This document shows positions 17,283-25,252 of a stretch of 64,000 nt of DNA, in pieces. Positions within the stretch are counted from its first letter, which is position 1; the number at the start of each line of letters is the position of its first letter. This DNA comes from Corallococcus carmarthensis (GTDB taxonomy: Bacteria; Myxococcota; Myxococcia; Myxococcales; Myxococcaceae), in the NCBI RefSeq assembly GCF_003611695.1, contig NZ_RAWE01000015.1, positions 22,448 to 86,447 of the forward strand, read 5' to 3'. A program made the position numbers and the translations under genes. The notes beneath the pieces were generated by a model, which did no database searches, was not told the DNA's origin, and saw only the letters and a list, made by a program, of their open reading frames with translations.

Positions 17283-18338
17283 ATGGCATCAGGGCAGCCG
17301 CGCCAGAACGGACAGAAAACCGGACACCGCGCGACCGCGTCCCAGTCCCCCGTCGGCTACACGTGGTCCGACTACGTCGAAGCCCTGGTGACGGAGCACG
17401 GCTCCCTGGCCGCGGTCGCCTGGAAGCTCGTTGAACGGGGCCTGGCGGAAGACACCACCTCCGTGGAGCGAGCCCTCCGGCGCCTGCGGGGCCGGGTACA
17501 GCGGGACGGCGGACTCATTGGACAGCGGCTCCTGCGCGTCTTCGGGGTGCCCGCCACCGTCGAGGCCCAGGCCCGATGGATGGGCACGTACCACAGCCCC
17601 TTCGGCGACCTGCCCGTCCGGCTCTGTCTCGACCAGCTTCGCCTCTGGGAACGCCCACCGCTCTCCGAGTCGAGGGCGCGCGTCTGGATTCTCCTGGGAC
17701 TGGCGGGTGTGGCGTTGCGCCAGCGGGCCTTCGACGATGCGCGCACCCTGCTCGACGGGGCCGCGGCGCTCGCGGACTCCCCGGCGGCGCGAATCGAACA
17801 CCACCTGGCGACGAGCTATCTCCTGACGCGCCTCGATTCGAACGTGCAACGCGCGGAGGCCGCCGCGCGCCCCCACCTGGAGCGCGCCCGGAGTCTCCTC
17901 GACGCGTCACGGGCGGAGCTGGACCCCACGGATGCCGCCTGCTTCCAGGCCCGCCTGGTCGACCACGAAGCCTTCGACGCCAACCGCCGGGGGGACTCCG
18001 CCGCGGCGCTCGCGTTGTACCGCTCCCTGCCCACCGAGGACGTGCATCCCTTCGCCAGCTATCGCCGCGACGCCGGGCTCGCGTTCGGCCTCCATCGTCT
18101 GGGCGAGCATGGGGAAGCCCTCCGGCTCGCGCATCGCGCCTGTGAGCATGCGGGCGATGGGGGCTATGTCCGCTTGCGCGTGATGGGCCTGCTGATGGTC
18201 GCTCGCATCCAGGGCGCTCCGGATCATGCAGGCACGCTGGCCCGGGCCGCCGCCATCGCGCAGCGGCTCGAGGACCCCGAGCTGCGAGTCCGCATTGAAC
18301 GTGCGCGGGAGCGGACGCCCCAGGCCGGCGTGAAATGA
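17283..18338 (+). CDS. TPR-like helical protein
   Basis: 351 residues from ATG 17283; upstream in-frame codons overlap the divergent gene and are unlikely. An N-terminal part (about 25-80) with YTWSDYVEALV...AAVAWKLVERG and paired helices may be a small DNA- or protein-binding unit. Residues ~110-345 are repeated helix pairs (ALADSPAARIEHHLATSYLL, HLERARSLLDASRAELDP, HRLGEHGEALRLAHRA) typical of TPR. No signal. Likely a regulatory or scaffold protein. Confidence 0.65.
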   Translation: MASGQPRQNGQKTGHRATASQSPVGYTWSDYVEALVTEHGSLAAVAWKLVERGLAEDTTSVERALRRLRGRVQRDGGLIGQRLLRVFGVPATVEAQARWMGTYHSPFGDLPVRLCLDQLRLWERPPLSESRARVWILLGLAGVALRQRAFDDARTLLDGAAALADSPAARIEHHLATSYLLTRLDSNVQRAEAAARPHLERARSLLDASRAELDPTDAACFQARLVDHEAFDANRRGDSAAALALYRSLPTEDVHPFASYRRDAGLAFGLHRLGEHGEALRLAHRACEHAGDGGYVRLRVMGLLMVARIQGAPDHAGTLARAAAIAQRLEDPELRVRIERARERTPQAGVK

Positions 18339-18405
18339 ATCACCGGCCCCAGGGCATCGCGGGACGAGGCTACGGCGCGGTGAGGCTGGAATCAGGGAGG
18401 CAAGG

Positions 18406-19335
18406 ATGAGGGGCTTTGGAAATCGGTCCGCGCTGGGTTCGGTGTTCATCGTGTTCCTGGGCGCGGTCGTGCCTCGGGTGAGCAGCGCCGCGCCTCCGGC
18501 TCAAGAGGGGCTCGAACTCAAGCGCTTCAAGGCGAGCGAAACGACCGATGCGATGTATGTCCTGCGCGCCACGGGCTGCCGCAAGGCGGGCGACACCTGC
18601 CAGCTCGAGCTCGAACTGAGCGAAGGGTCCGGCACGAAGCGCAAGGCGAGGCTGCCCGACGGCATGGCTCACGAGATCCAGCAGGAGTCCCAAGGGGCTG
18701 CCTCCTCCGAGAGCTGGACCTCGGGCGAGGAGGAGCGGAACGTCACGACCTCCGTCCAGCCGGTGCGGCTGGAGGCCGGGGCGTGGGGACTCCTCGTCAC
18801 CCAGCAGGGCGGGTTCGAGCATGTCCATCGCCGGCACCGCCTCTACGCGGTCAAGGACGGAGGGGTCACGGAAGCCTGGAATGGGGATGAGAACTTCGCG
18901 GGTCCGGAGCAGTCCCACGTCGGCCCGTACCCGCTGGCACCGGGCTCACCGGTCGAGGGCTTCTACAGGGAGTATGCGTTTCTCTCCGCCGATCCCGAGA
19001 GCGGCGAGCCTGATCAGTGGAAGCTCGACGCCTACCGCTGGGATGCCGCTGACCGCAAAGCGGTGAAGGAGCTCCGGCGCCGGCCCGAGCGCTACGCGGC
19101 CATCATCGGAAGCTTCAAGACGGCCCGGGAAGCGATTGCGTATCGCGGCGGCGCGCAACTGGATCAGTTCTGCGCGAGCGGGTTCCTGGTCCTGGAGAGC
19201 ACGCCGTTCAAACGCCTGACGCCGGGGCTGTTCATCGTGACGACAATCCAAGCGGAGAAGAAGGCAGCGGAGGCCGCGCTGAAGAAGGCATACACCTGCA
19301 ATCCGAAAGTCTCGGGTTACGTCAAGGCGCTCTGA
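18406..19335 (+). CDS. Exported protein with SPOR-like C-terminus
   Basis: 309 residues, ATG 18406. Signal-type helix at about 10-27 ending in SSAAPP. The middle has no recognised domain. The last ~85 residues (YAAIIGSFKTAREAIAY ... LVLESTPFKRLTPGLFIVTT ... KAYTCNPKVSGYVKAL) follow the beta-alpha-beta pattern of SPOR/SPOR-like modules, which bind denuded peptidoglycan. The next gene, 17 bp downstream, carries a related module, so the two probably form an operon of periplasmic proteins. Binding activity is inference. Confidence 0.65.
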   Translation: MRGFGNRSALGSVFIVFLGAVVPRVSSAAPPAQEGLELKRFKASETTDAMYVLRATGCRKAGDTCQLELELSEGSGTKRKARLPDGMAHEIQQESQGAASSESWTSGEEERNVTTSVQPVRLEAGAWGLLVTQQGGFEHVHRRHRLYAVKDGGVTEAWNGDENFAGPEQSHVGPYPLAPGSPVEGFYREYAFLSADPESGEPDQWKLDAYRWDAADRKAVKELRRRPERYAAIIGSFKTAREAIAYRGGAQLDQFCASGFLVLESTPFKRLTPGLFIVTTIQAEKKAAEAALKKAYTCNPKVSGYVKAL

Positions 19336-19352
19336 CCCGGTAGATTGGTGGG

Positions 19353-19958
19353 ATGACCTCTCGCCTCCTGTTGATTATGGCCGTTTGCGTTCCATTGCTT
19401 GCTTCGGCCCGGGAGCCGAAGCCGCGCACGTACGACATCATCATCGTCGGAGGCGGAAAGACCGAAGCGGAGGCCCAGGCCGCGCTCGACCGGCTGAAGG
19501 CCCAGGTGCTCTGGGTTCGCGTGGCGCAGCCGAGCGGGGGCTTCCTGGCCGTGGAGAAGTCCGACGACTACCCCGGGCTCAACAAGGGGCTGTACATCGC
19601 CGTGCTCGGACTCTGTGCCCGGGACGCGGAAGTGGTCGAGGACATCAAGCGCTTCATGAAGGCGCTCAAGGTGCATGCGCCCGGGGCGTACTCCAAGAGC
19701 ATCAAGGGCCAATATGGCGACCCGTGTCCTCCATCAGGTGCCTTCACGCCGCCAGACGACGAAGAGAAGCCGTTCCTGGAGCGCATCGCGAAGGAGCCGA
19801 AGTCCGCGGAGGCCTTCTTCGCCTACGGCCTGTTCCTCAAGAATCAGGGCCGCCTGACCGAGGCCGACGCCATGGCCGGCCAGGCGTTGAAGCTCGACCC
19901 CAACCACGCGGAGGCCAAGGCCCTGGCCCATCTGCTGATGGTGTTGCTGACCGATTGA
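19353..19958 (+). CDS. Exported SPOR-like plus TPR protein
   Basis: 201 residues, ATG 19353, with a short signal peptide ending in LLASARE. Residues 25-110 resemble the SPOR-like part of the preceding protein (IIIVGGGKTEAEAQAALD, GFLAVEKSDDYPGLNKGLYIAVL, HAPGAYSKSI). Residues ~140-195 hold one and a half TPR units (AEAFFAYGLFLKNQGRLTEA, ALKLDPNHAEAKALA). It lies 17 bp after the previous gene, same operon. Predicted periplasmic. Confidence 0.65.
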   Translation: MTSRLLLIMAVCVPLLASAREPKPRTYDIIIVGGGKTEAEAQAALDRLKAQVLWVRVAQPSGGFLAVEKSDDYPGLNKGLYIAVLGLCARDAEVVEDIKRFMKALKVHAPGAYSKSIKGQYGDPCPPSGAFTPPDDEEKPFLERIAKEPKSAEAFFAYGLFLKNQGRLTEADAMAGQALKLDPNHAEAKALAHLLMVLLTD

Positions 19959-19967
19959 GACGTTGCC

Positions 19968-19992
19968 GCCGCCCCCGCAAGGCGAGGGCGGC
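19968..19992. terminator. Hairpin between convergent genes
   Basis: GC-rich hairpin (GCCGCCC at 19968-19974 with GGGCGGC at 19986-19992) in the 53-bp gap between convergent genes; no T-run. Confidence 0.4.
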
Positions 19993-20011
19993 CAGCCAGT
20001 GTCCGGAAGGC

Positions 20012-20908
20012 TCAGGGCACGGCGCTCACGTCCACATCGATGACGCGGGGCTCCTCGGTGCTCGTCGTGCCGGTGACCGAAGGCATCACCGCGGCCACCT
20101 GGAGCGTCAGCGCCCATTCACCCGTGGAGAGCTGGGAGGGCACGTACTTCCAGGAGAGGTGCACGGCCCCCGTGGTCTCCCCCTCGGCCGCCAGCGCCTC
20201 ACGCGCCCGCTGCTCGATCTGCGCCGTGGTCAGCCGCGTCCGCAGCAGGTGGCCGGAGCGGGCCAGGGGCGGCCAGCTGATGAGCGCGCGCTGGAAGCTG
20301 CCATCCGGCCCGTGGGACACCACCGCGCGATGGCCCTCCACGCGGATGCCATTGATGGCGCGCATCACGAAGGTCTTGTGTCGGTGGAGCGCGGGCGCTT
20401 CGACGACGCCGTTGTCCTCGCTCTGGCTGAAGGACTTCACCTGCCGCACCGCCCCCAGCTCCGCCGTGGGGATGCCCCAGCGCTGCAGGCGTGCCAGGGC
20501 GATCCGCTGCAACACCGCGGGGTCCTGCGGTGTCTCCGGGCCAGCGCCCACCTTGTTCAGCACCAGCGCCTGGCCTTCGGACGGGTCGCGCTCGATCTTC
20601 CAGGTCTGGGACTCCATGTCCAGGCGGGTGCCCACCGGCACCTCCGCATGGGAGAAGGGCTCGGTCGTTCCCACCAGGGAGCCCTGCAATGCGGCGGCAT
20701 CAAACGCCGTGCGGGGAAGCAGCGTGGTGGGGATTCCTCCGGTGGGAGGCGTGGCAAGCGCCGTGGAATCGAAGATGAAGCCGACGGTCGCGCGGGCCAC
20801 CTGGGTGGTGGGGGCGGCGGCGGGCTCCATGACGGCGCCGCTGTCGCAGCCAGACGCGGCGGCGAGCGGGAGGACGGTCAGGAATCGGATCAGCAGATGG
20901 GTCTTCAT
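20012..20908 (-). CDS. Lipoprotein downstream of the DUF6345 gene
   Basis: 298 residues from the ATG ending at 20908. Type II signal ending ASGCDSG (Cys about 21). The mature protein has no recognised domain; a PepSY/FTP-like propeptide character is suggested by stretches such as QRWGIPTAELGAVRQVKSF, HKTFVMRAINGIRVEGHRAVVSHGPDG and the strand-rich end. It lies 41 bp downstream of the caspase-like DUF6345 gene and is probably its partner. A role as inhibitor or propeptide is a guess. Confidence 0.6.
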   Translation of the reverse strand: MKTHLLIRFLTVLPLAAASGCDSGAVMEPAAAPTTQVARATVGFIFDSTALATPPTGGIPTTLLPRTAFDAAALQGSLVGTTEPFSHAEVPVGTRLDMESQTWKIERDPSEGQALVLNKVGAGPETPQDPAVLQRIALARLQRWGIPTAELGAVRQVKSFSQSEDNGVVEAPALHRHKTFVMRAINGIRVEGHRAVVSHGPDGSFQRALISWPPLARSGHLLRTRLTTAQIEQRAREALAAEGETTGAVHLSWKYVPSQLSTGEWALTLQVAAVMPSVTGTTSTEEPRVIDVDVSAVP

Positions 20909-20949
20909 GGCGGTTCGTTCTTTCTGGGCGAAGGCGATGGAGGCAGCGG

Positions 20950-21825
20950 TCACTCGGGCAGCTTCTGCCCGTTGTCGGGGTCGCAGCCCGCCACGTAGAA
21001 GTAGGTGGAGGCGACCTTGCTCCCGGTGTTCTTGCGGTCCCGCCAGCCGCCAGCCTCGAACATCGCCACGCGCGCCGCCTTGGTTTCACCGAAGACGATG
21101 GACACCGGGCAGTCGTCGTTGTTCTTGCCGATGTCCCAGTCGTAGGCCTCGTCGATCCAGTTCTCGCCCACGCCATCGCTCCGCGAGTCCGCCACGTAGC
21201 GCCTCACGTAGCGCTTCACGAAGTTGCCGCACGACGAGTCACCGTGAAAGGCGTTCCACATGCTGAAGCCGCTGGTGGGCGTCACGAGCTGCCGGTACCC
21301 GCCCTGCTTCCAGACCTCGAAGTCGCCAGACTGGCAGGCCTTCACGACGGCGATGTTCAGCTTGCCGTTGTTGCCCAGGCTCATGTGGGCGTCCGTGATG
21401 GCCGCGCACGAATCCACGTCGGTTCCCATCACGAGCCAGCTGCGCAGGAGCGACTCGTTGTGGCCGCCGTGGGTGTGCACGAAGAAGACGTCCGCGTCGT
21501 CCACACCGGCATTGGCCAGGGTGTCCTTCGCGTCGGCCGCGGACGCCTTCGAGGCGTCGGTCCAGAGGTCCGCGCGCGCGCTCGAGTTGTTGAGGGTCCG
21601 GACGTCCGACCAGAGTCCGGAGCTCACGAGCGAGTTGAAGTAGCCCGCGAACTCCGCCGCCGTCTTCGTATGCACGGAGTGCGAGGAGGCATCGCACTGC
21701 CCCGCGCCTCCGAAGTTGGCGATGCCGTAGACATGGGTTTCGTTCGCCAGCGCCGCCGCGGGCAGGAGCAGGGCCCCCGCGAGTGCCGCGCCCGTCCACT
21801 GTTGCGTTTGCTTCCGGAGTCTCAT
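20950..21825 (-). CDS. DUF6345-like exported protein with caspase-like His/Cys dyad
   Basis: 291 residues from the ATG ending at 21825, with a signal peptide to about residue 28 (AALANE). Hydrophobic strands are followed by FFVHTHGGHNE (His 117-119) and then NIAVVKACQSGDF (Cys 164). This strand-HG ... strand-AC arrangement is that of clan CD peptidases (caspase, gingipain, C11/C80), and DUF6345 proteins have this look. No experimentally characterised member is known to me, so peptidase activity is inference. First gene of a two-gene operon with the lipoprotein at 20012-20908. Confidence 0.65.
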   Translation of the reverse strand: MRLRKQTQQWTGAALAGALLLPAAALANETHVYGIANFGGAGQCDASSHSVHTKTAAEFAGYFNSLVSSGLWSDVRTLNNSSARADLWTDASKASAADAKDTLANAGVDDADVFFVHTHGGHNESLLRSWLVMGTDVDSCAAITDAHMSLGNNGKLNIAVVKACQSGDFEVWKQGGYRQLVTPTSGFSMWNAFHGDSSCGNFVKRYVRRYVADSRSDGVGENWIDEAYDWDIGKNNDDCPVSIVFGETKAARVAMFEAGGWRDRKNTGSKVASTYFYVAGCDPDNGQKLPE

Positions 21826-22037
21826 GGTCCGTCTCTCCCCCGTCCGGGGTGTTCGTGGTGGCCTCAAGGCCCGGGGAGCGCGCGGTGTTCGCCGTGCGTT
21901 CCCCGGCCCTGGCCCATCAACGAAACCCGGGGAGGATTTCCCTCACCCCCTTCGTGAGATTTTTCCGGACCGCCCCGGTGGAGCCGGAAGGTGGCCGTCC
22001 ACCAGCAGCGCGGCCAGCACCTCCACCTGCTCTGGCG

Positions 22038-22658
22038 CTACCGCGTGACGTCGACGGTGTAGACGCCGTCGCCGGAGGTGGCGGTGCCCGTCACCCGGGT
22101 GCTGCCCGGCGTGCGGCGGACCTGGCCGGTGCCGTCGTCCTCGAGCTCCCCCGTGAGGGCGAGGTCCAGGGTGACGCTGCCCTCCAGGTCCCCGGTCATC
22201 TGGAAGGGCCCCTCGAGCGTCCCGGTGAAGGTGCCGTCCGGGATGTCGCGCAGCTGGAGGGTGAGTTCCGGCTGCGTCGTCGTGTCCGTGCCCGACGCGT
22301 AGGTGATGTTCACCGGGTCCTCGTCCTCGCCCAGGACGATCTCTCCGTCGGAGTACCCGGTCATGCCAATGCGCAGGCGCATGCCCTTGTTGGCCGAGCT
22401 GCCCTGGTCCACCTGCCCGGTGACGAGCAGCGTCCCGGAGACGCCGCCCGTCGTGGACTGGGGCGGGATGTTCGCGCTGGACGCGGCGTTGAAGCCGGCG
22501 AAGCCAAGCTGCAGGGCCTTGCTCACGGACGTGTCCAGCCCGAGGTACGCGCGCCGGGCCTGCTCGTCGGAGCTGATGTCGTCACCTCCGCAGGCCGTGA
22601 GGGACAGGAACAGGGAACACGCGACAGCAGTCACGGTACGCGGAAGGGATGAGTGCAT
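22038..22658 (-). CDS. Lipoprotein of unknown function
   Basis: 206 residues from the ATG ending at 22658 (an in-frame ATG 24 bp upstream is an alternative). Lipobox LTACGGD (Cys about 21). The mature part is strand-rich and acidic, with Thr/Gly-rich segments (GTLLVTGQVDQGS, PELTLQLRDIPDGTFTGTLEG, TRVTGTATSGDGVYTVDV), resembling a small beta-sandwich or barrel. No family recognised. The flanking gaps (21826-22037 and 22659-22855) show nothing clear. Confidence 0.6.
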   Translation of the reverse strand: MHSSLPRTVTAVACSLFLSLTACGGDDISSDEQARRAYLGLDTSVSKALQLGFAGFNAASSANIPPQSTTGGVSGTLLVTGQVDQGSSANKGMRLRIGMTGYSDGEIVLGEDEDPVNITYASGTDTTTQPELTLQLRDIPDGTFTGTLEGPFQMTGDLEGSVTLDLALTGELEDDGTGQVRRTPGSTRVTGTATSGDGVYTVDVTR

Positions 22659-22855
22659 GATGTCTGTGTATCGCAATTCCATGGACTCACACCACCCGCG
22701 GCGCGTCACTCCAAAACACATACCGCATGTGGCCGAATGACAGCACAGCGGGTCTATGCCCCTCACGCGTCCGTGTATTTCATTGCCTCCTGGCGCGGCG
22801 GCCAGGCTTCGAGTCCGCTGCCCTCGAAGCCCGCGCCACCGGCCCACATCCGGAC

Positions 22856-24523
22856 TCAGCCGATCTCACTGTTGCACGTGCAGGGCGTCGTCCCGGTGCA
22901 GGCTTCCCCCGCGACCGTCTGGCAGTTGAGCCGCGGGCAGCACGGGCCGGTGGGCGAGCACGCCTGACCCGCGGCGGAGCAGGTCGAACCCGTCTGGCAG
23001 GTGCCGACGATGCTCCCACCCGGGATGTTGCAGCCGAGCCCGATGCAGCAGTCCGCGGGCGAGGTGCAGGCCTGGCCCTGGGGCTGACAGGCGCTGGGCG
23101 CCGCGCAGGCGCCATTGGTGCAGATGCCGGAGCAGCACGCGGCACCCGAGGCACAGGCATTCCCGTTCGCGGCGCACGTGCCCGCGTCCGTCCCGCCGTC
23201 CTGGGTGCCCGTGCCTCCGTCCGTGCCGCCACCGCCCGGCACGGTGCTGGGCCGGCAGGCGTAGGCGATTTCGGAGACGATCGAACAGGTGGTGCCAGCG
23301 CAGCACTTGGAGGCTTGCGGGTCACAGGGCGTGCCCACCGGATCGCACGTCACCTTCTGGCAGGTCAGTCCGCCATTCGCGCCGGGCAGGCAGCGCGCGC
23401 CGCCGCAGCACTGGTCGGAGAACTGGCACTGCTGATCCTGCGCGATGCAGCACGGCGCCTCGCCGGTGTAGCCCGTGGGGCATGCCGCCGGGCAGTTGTT
23501 GTTGGGGCAGCCGCCGAAGCAGCGCGGCACGCCGGCGGAGTCCACCTTGCACACGGCCTTCTGGCCGTCACAGCAGGCCTCGCGGGCGTTCACGTCGATG
23601 ATGCCGCCGTCGGGCAGCTGGCCGCTGCCGCAGATGTTGCCCACCGGGTTGCAGCCATTCGGCTTGTCACAGCGGCTCTCGCGGCAGTCCACCGCGTTGG
23701 ACAGCTTCTCACCGCCGCAGCACACGCCGTCGTCGGTGCAGTAGTTGCCCGTGGGACGGCAGCCGCCCACCGGCTGGCACACCGTGGTCCCGTAGCCCAG
23801 GTCCACGCACGTGCGCGAACAGCAGGTGCTGGAGCCCGAGCACGGGTTGCCGTCCTGCAGGCAGCCGCCCGCGCCGCCACCGCTGACCGCCACGCAGCGG
23901 CCCGGGGTGCCCGTGCTCTCCTGCGAACACACACCGCCGCAGCAGTCCGCGCCCTTCATGCACAGGTCATTGTTGGCCTGGCACGAGTACGCCTGCTTGC
24001 ACGTCCCGCCCTGACAGTTGCTGGAGCAGCAGTCCCCCGCGCCGGTGCAGGCCTGGCCCGGCACCTTGCAACTGCTGGTGCCGCCGGAAGGCAGCGCCGC
24101 GCACTTGCCGTCCGCGCCGCAGAGCTTCGTGCAGCACGCCTCCGCGCTGGAGCACGTGCTGCCCACGTCCAGGCACTGCAGCGTGGAGCACTTGCCGTCC
24201 AGGCAGCTGTTCGTGCAGCACTCGATGCCGCTGGTGCAGGCTTCACCCGCGGCGGTGCACTGGGGATTGGGGGCCGGACAGACGCCCGTGTCCGAACAGA
24301 GGCCCGTACAGCACTGGGCGCCCGAGTCCCGGCTGCACGCCGTGCCCTCGTCGAGGCATTGGGAGCCCGGCCCCGCGTCCGGGAGGGGCTGCCCCGCGTC
24401 CGTTCCGGCATCCACGGTGACCGGCGGTTTGTCTGGCGGCTTGCCAATGTCTCCACTGCTACAAGCCATGACACCGAGGGCCACACCCAGGGCCCCAAGA
24501 AACAGCCAGCGGTTCGCCTTCAT
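22856..24523 (-). CDS. Long Cys-rich repeat lipoprotein
   Basis: 555 residues from the ATG ending at 24523. Type II signal ending GVMACSSG. The mature protein is almost entirely Cys-rich modules of about 35-45 residues with the pattern C-x(5-8)-C-x(5-8)-CC-x(3-4)-C-x(3-4)-C (for example ACTSGIECCTNSCLDGKC and ACTGAGDCCSSNCQGGTC). At least ten modules are visible. Such disulfide-knot arrays on lipoproteins are a myxobacterial hallmark and are thought to be surface-exposed; their function is unknown. A Thr/Asp/Gly linker interrupts the modules near residue 450. Divergent from the membrane protein/carotenoid oxygenase pair (233-bp gap). Confidence 0.8.
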   Translation of the reverse strand: MKANRWLFLGALGVALGVMACSSGDIGKPPDKPPVTVDAGTDAGQPLPDAGPGSQCLDEGTACSRDSGAQCCTGLCSDTGVCPAPNPQCTAAGEACTSGIECCTNSCLDGKCSTLQCLDVGSTCSSAEACCTKLCGADGKCAALPSGGTSSCKVPGQACTGAGDCCSSNCQGGTCKQAYSCQANNDLCMKGADCCGGVCSQESTGTPGRCVAVSGGGAGGCLQDGNPCSGSSTCCSRTCVDLGYGTTVCQPVGGCRPTGNYCTDDGVCCGGEKLSNAVDCRESRCDKPNGCNPVGNICGSGQLPDGGIIDVNAREACCDGQKAVCKVDSAGVPRCFGGCPNNNCPAACPTGYTGEAPCCIAQDQQCQFSDQCCGGARCLPGANGGLTCQKVTCDPVGTPCDPQASKCCAGTTCSIVSEIAYACRPSTVPGGGGTDGGTGTQDGGTDAGTCAANGNACASGAACCSGICTNGACAAPSACQPQGQACTSPADCCIGLGCNIPGGSIVGTCQTGSTCSAAGQACSPTGPCCPRLNCQTVAGEACTGTTPCTCNSEIG

Positions 24524-24756
24524 CCGGACGTTCCCTTCCCGGCCGCTGCCGCCATCCCTCCGGCGGGCCCGGCCTCCATGGGCGCCGCGATGTGGCGCGC
24601 CAGCCCAGGAGACCCGGGCCGGGGCCTGGCGGCCACGCAGGCCTGCTCGCCCCACGTCCATCCCCCTGGAAGCCGTGCCGGGCCCCGGGATGCGCGGAAC
24701 CTGGGATTTCCACTACGCTCCCGGCACCGCCTCACGCCCGCCCCCACGGAGCCGAC

Positions 24757-25212
24757 ATGATGCTCTTCGCACCGAAGGTGTTCCCCAAGCTGTCCACGCT
24801 GAGCCACGCGGGACGTTCGATGTACGTCTGGGTCTACTACACCATCCCGCTCGCCTTCACGCTGCTGCTGGTGCCCGGGCTGTTCCTCAAGGTGATGGGC
24901 ATCTCACCCGGGGCGGCGGATGGGGACCTGTTCTTCATGCGGCTTGCTGGCGCACTGCTGGTGTCCATGTCGTTCATGTCCCATCAGGCGGCCATCCTGG
25001 ACATGCGCCAGTTCTTCGTCTGGGCGGTGATGGGGCGCACGTTCATCGTGGGGGTGCTCATCGTCTGCACGGCGCTGGGCCTGTGTAATCCCATCGTCAC
25101 GTTCTTCGGCTGCATCGACTTCAGCGGCGCCATGTGGACGCTCATGGGCATTCGCCGCGACGAGGCCGAGGCGCGCGGACAGCAACCGGCCATCGCCCAG
25201 CCCACGCCCTGA
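24757..25212 (+). CDS. Small four-helix membrane protein before the carotenoid oxygenase
   Basis: 151 residues; ATG ATG at 24757, first codon taken. Four predicted transmembrane helices: about 22-46 (YVWVYYTIPLAFTLLLVPGLF), 60-78, 86-108 and 112-130. No enzyme motif. It precedes the carotenoid oxygenase by 40 bp and is probably co-transcribed, so it may anchor the oxygenase or help present its apolar substrate. That link rests on position only. Confidence 0.65.
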   Translation: MMLFAPKVFPKLSTLSHAGRSMYVWVYYTIPLAFTLLLVPGLFLKVMGISPGAADGDLFFMRLAGALLVSMSFMSHQAAILDMRQFFVWAVMGRTFIVGVLIVCTALGLCNPIVTFFGCIDFSGAMWTLMGIRRDEAEARGQQPAIAQPTP

Positions 25213-25252
25213 TTCCAGGCGACCTCCCTCCACCGCGCCCTTCGAACCCGCC

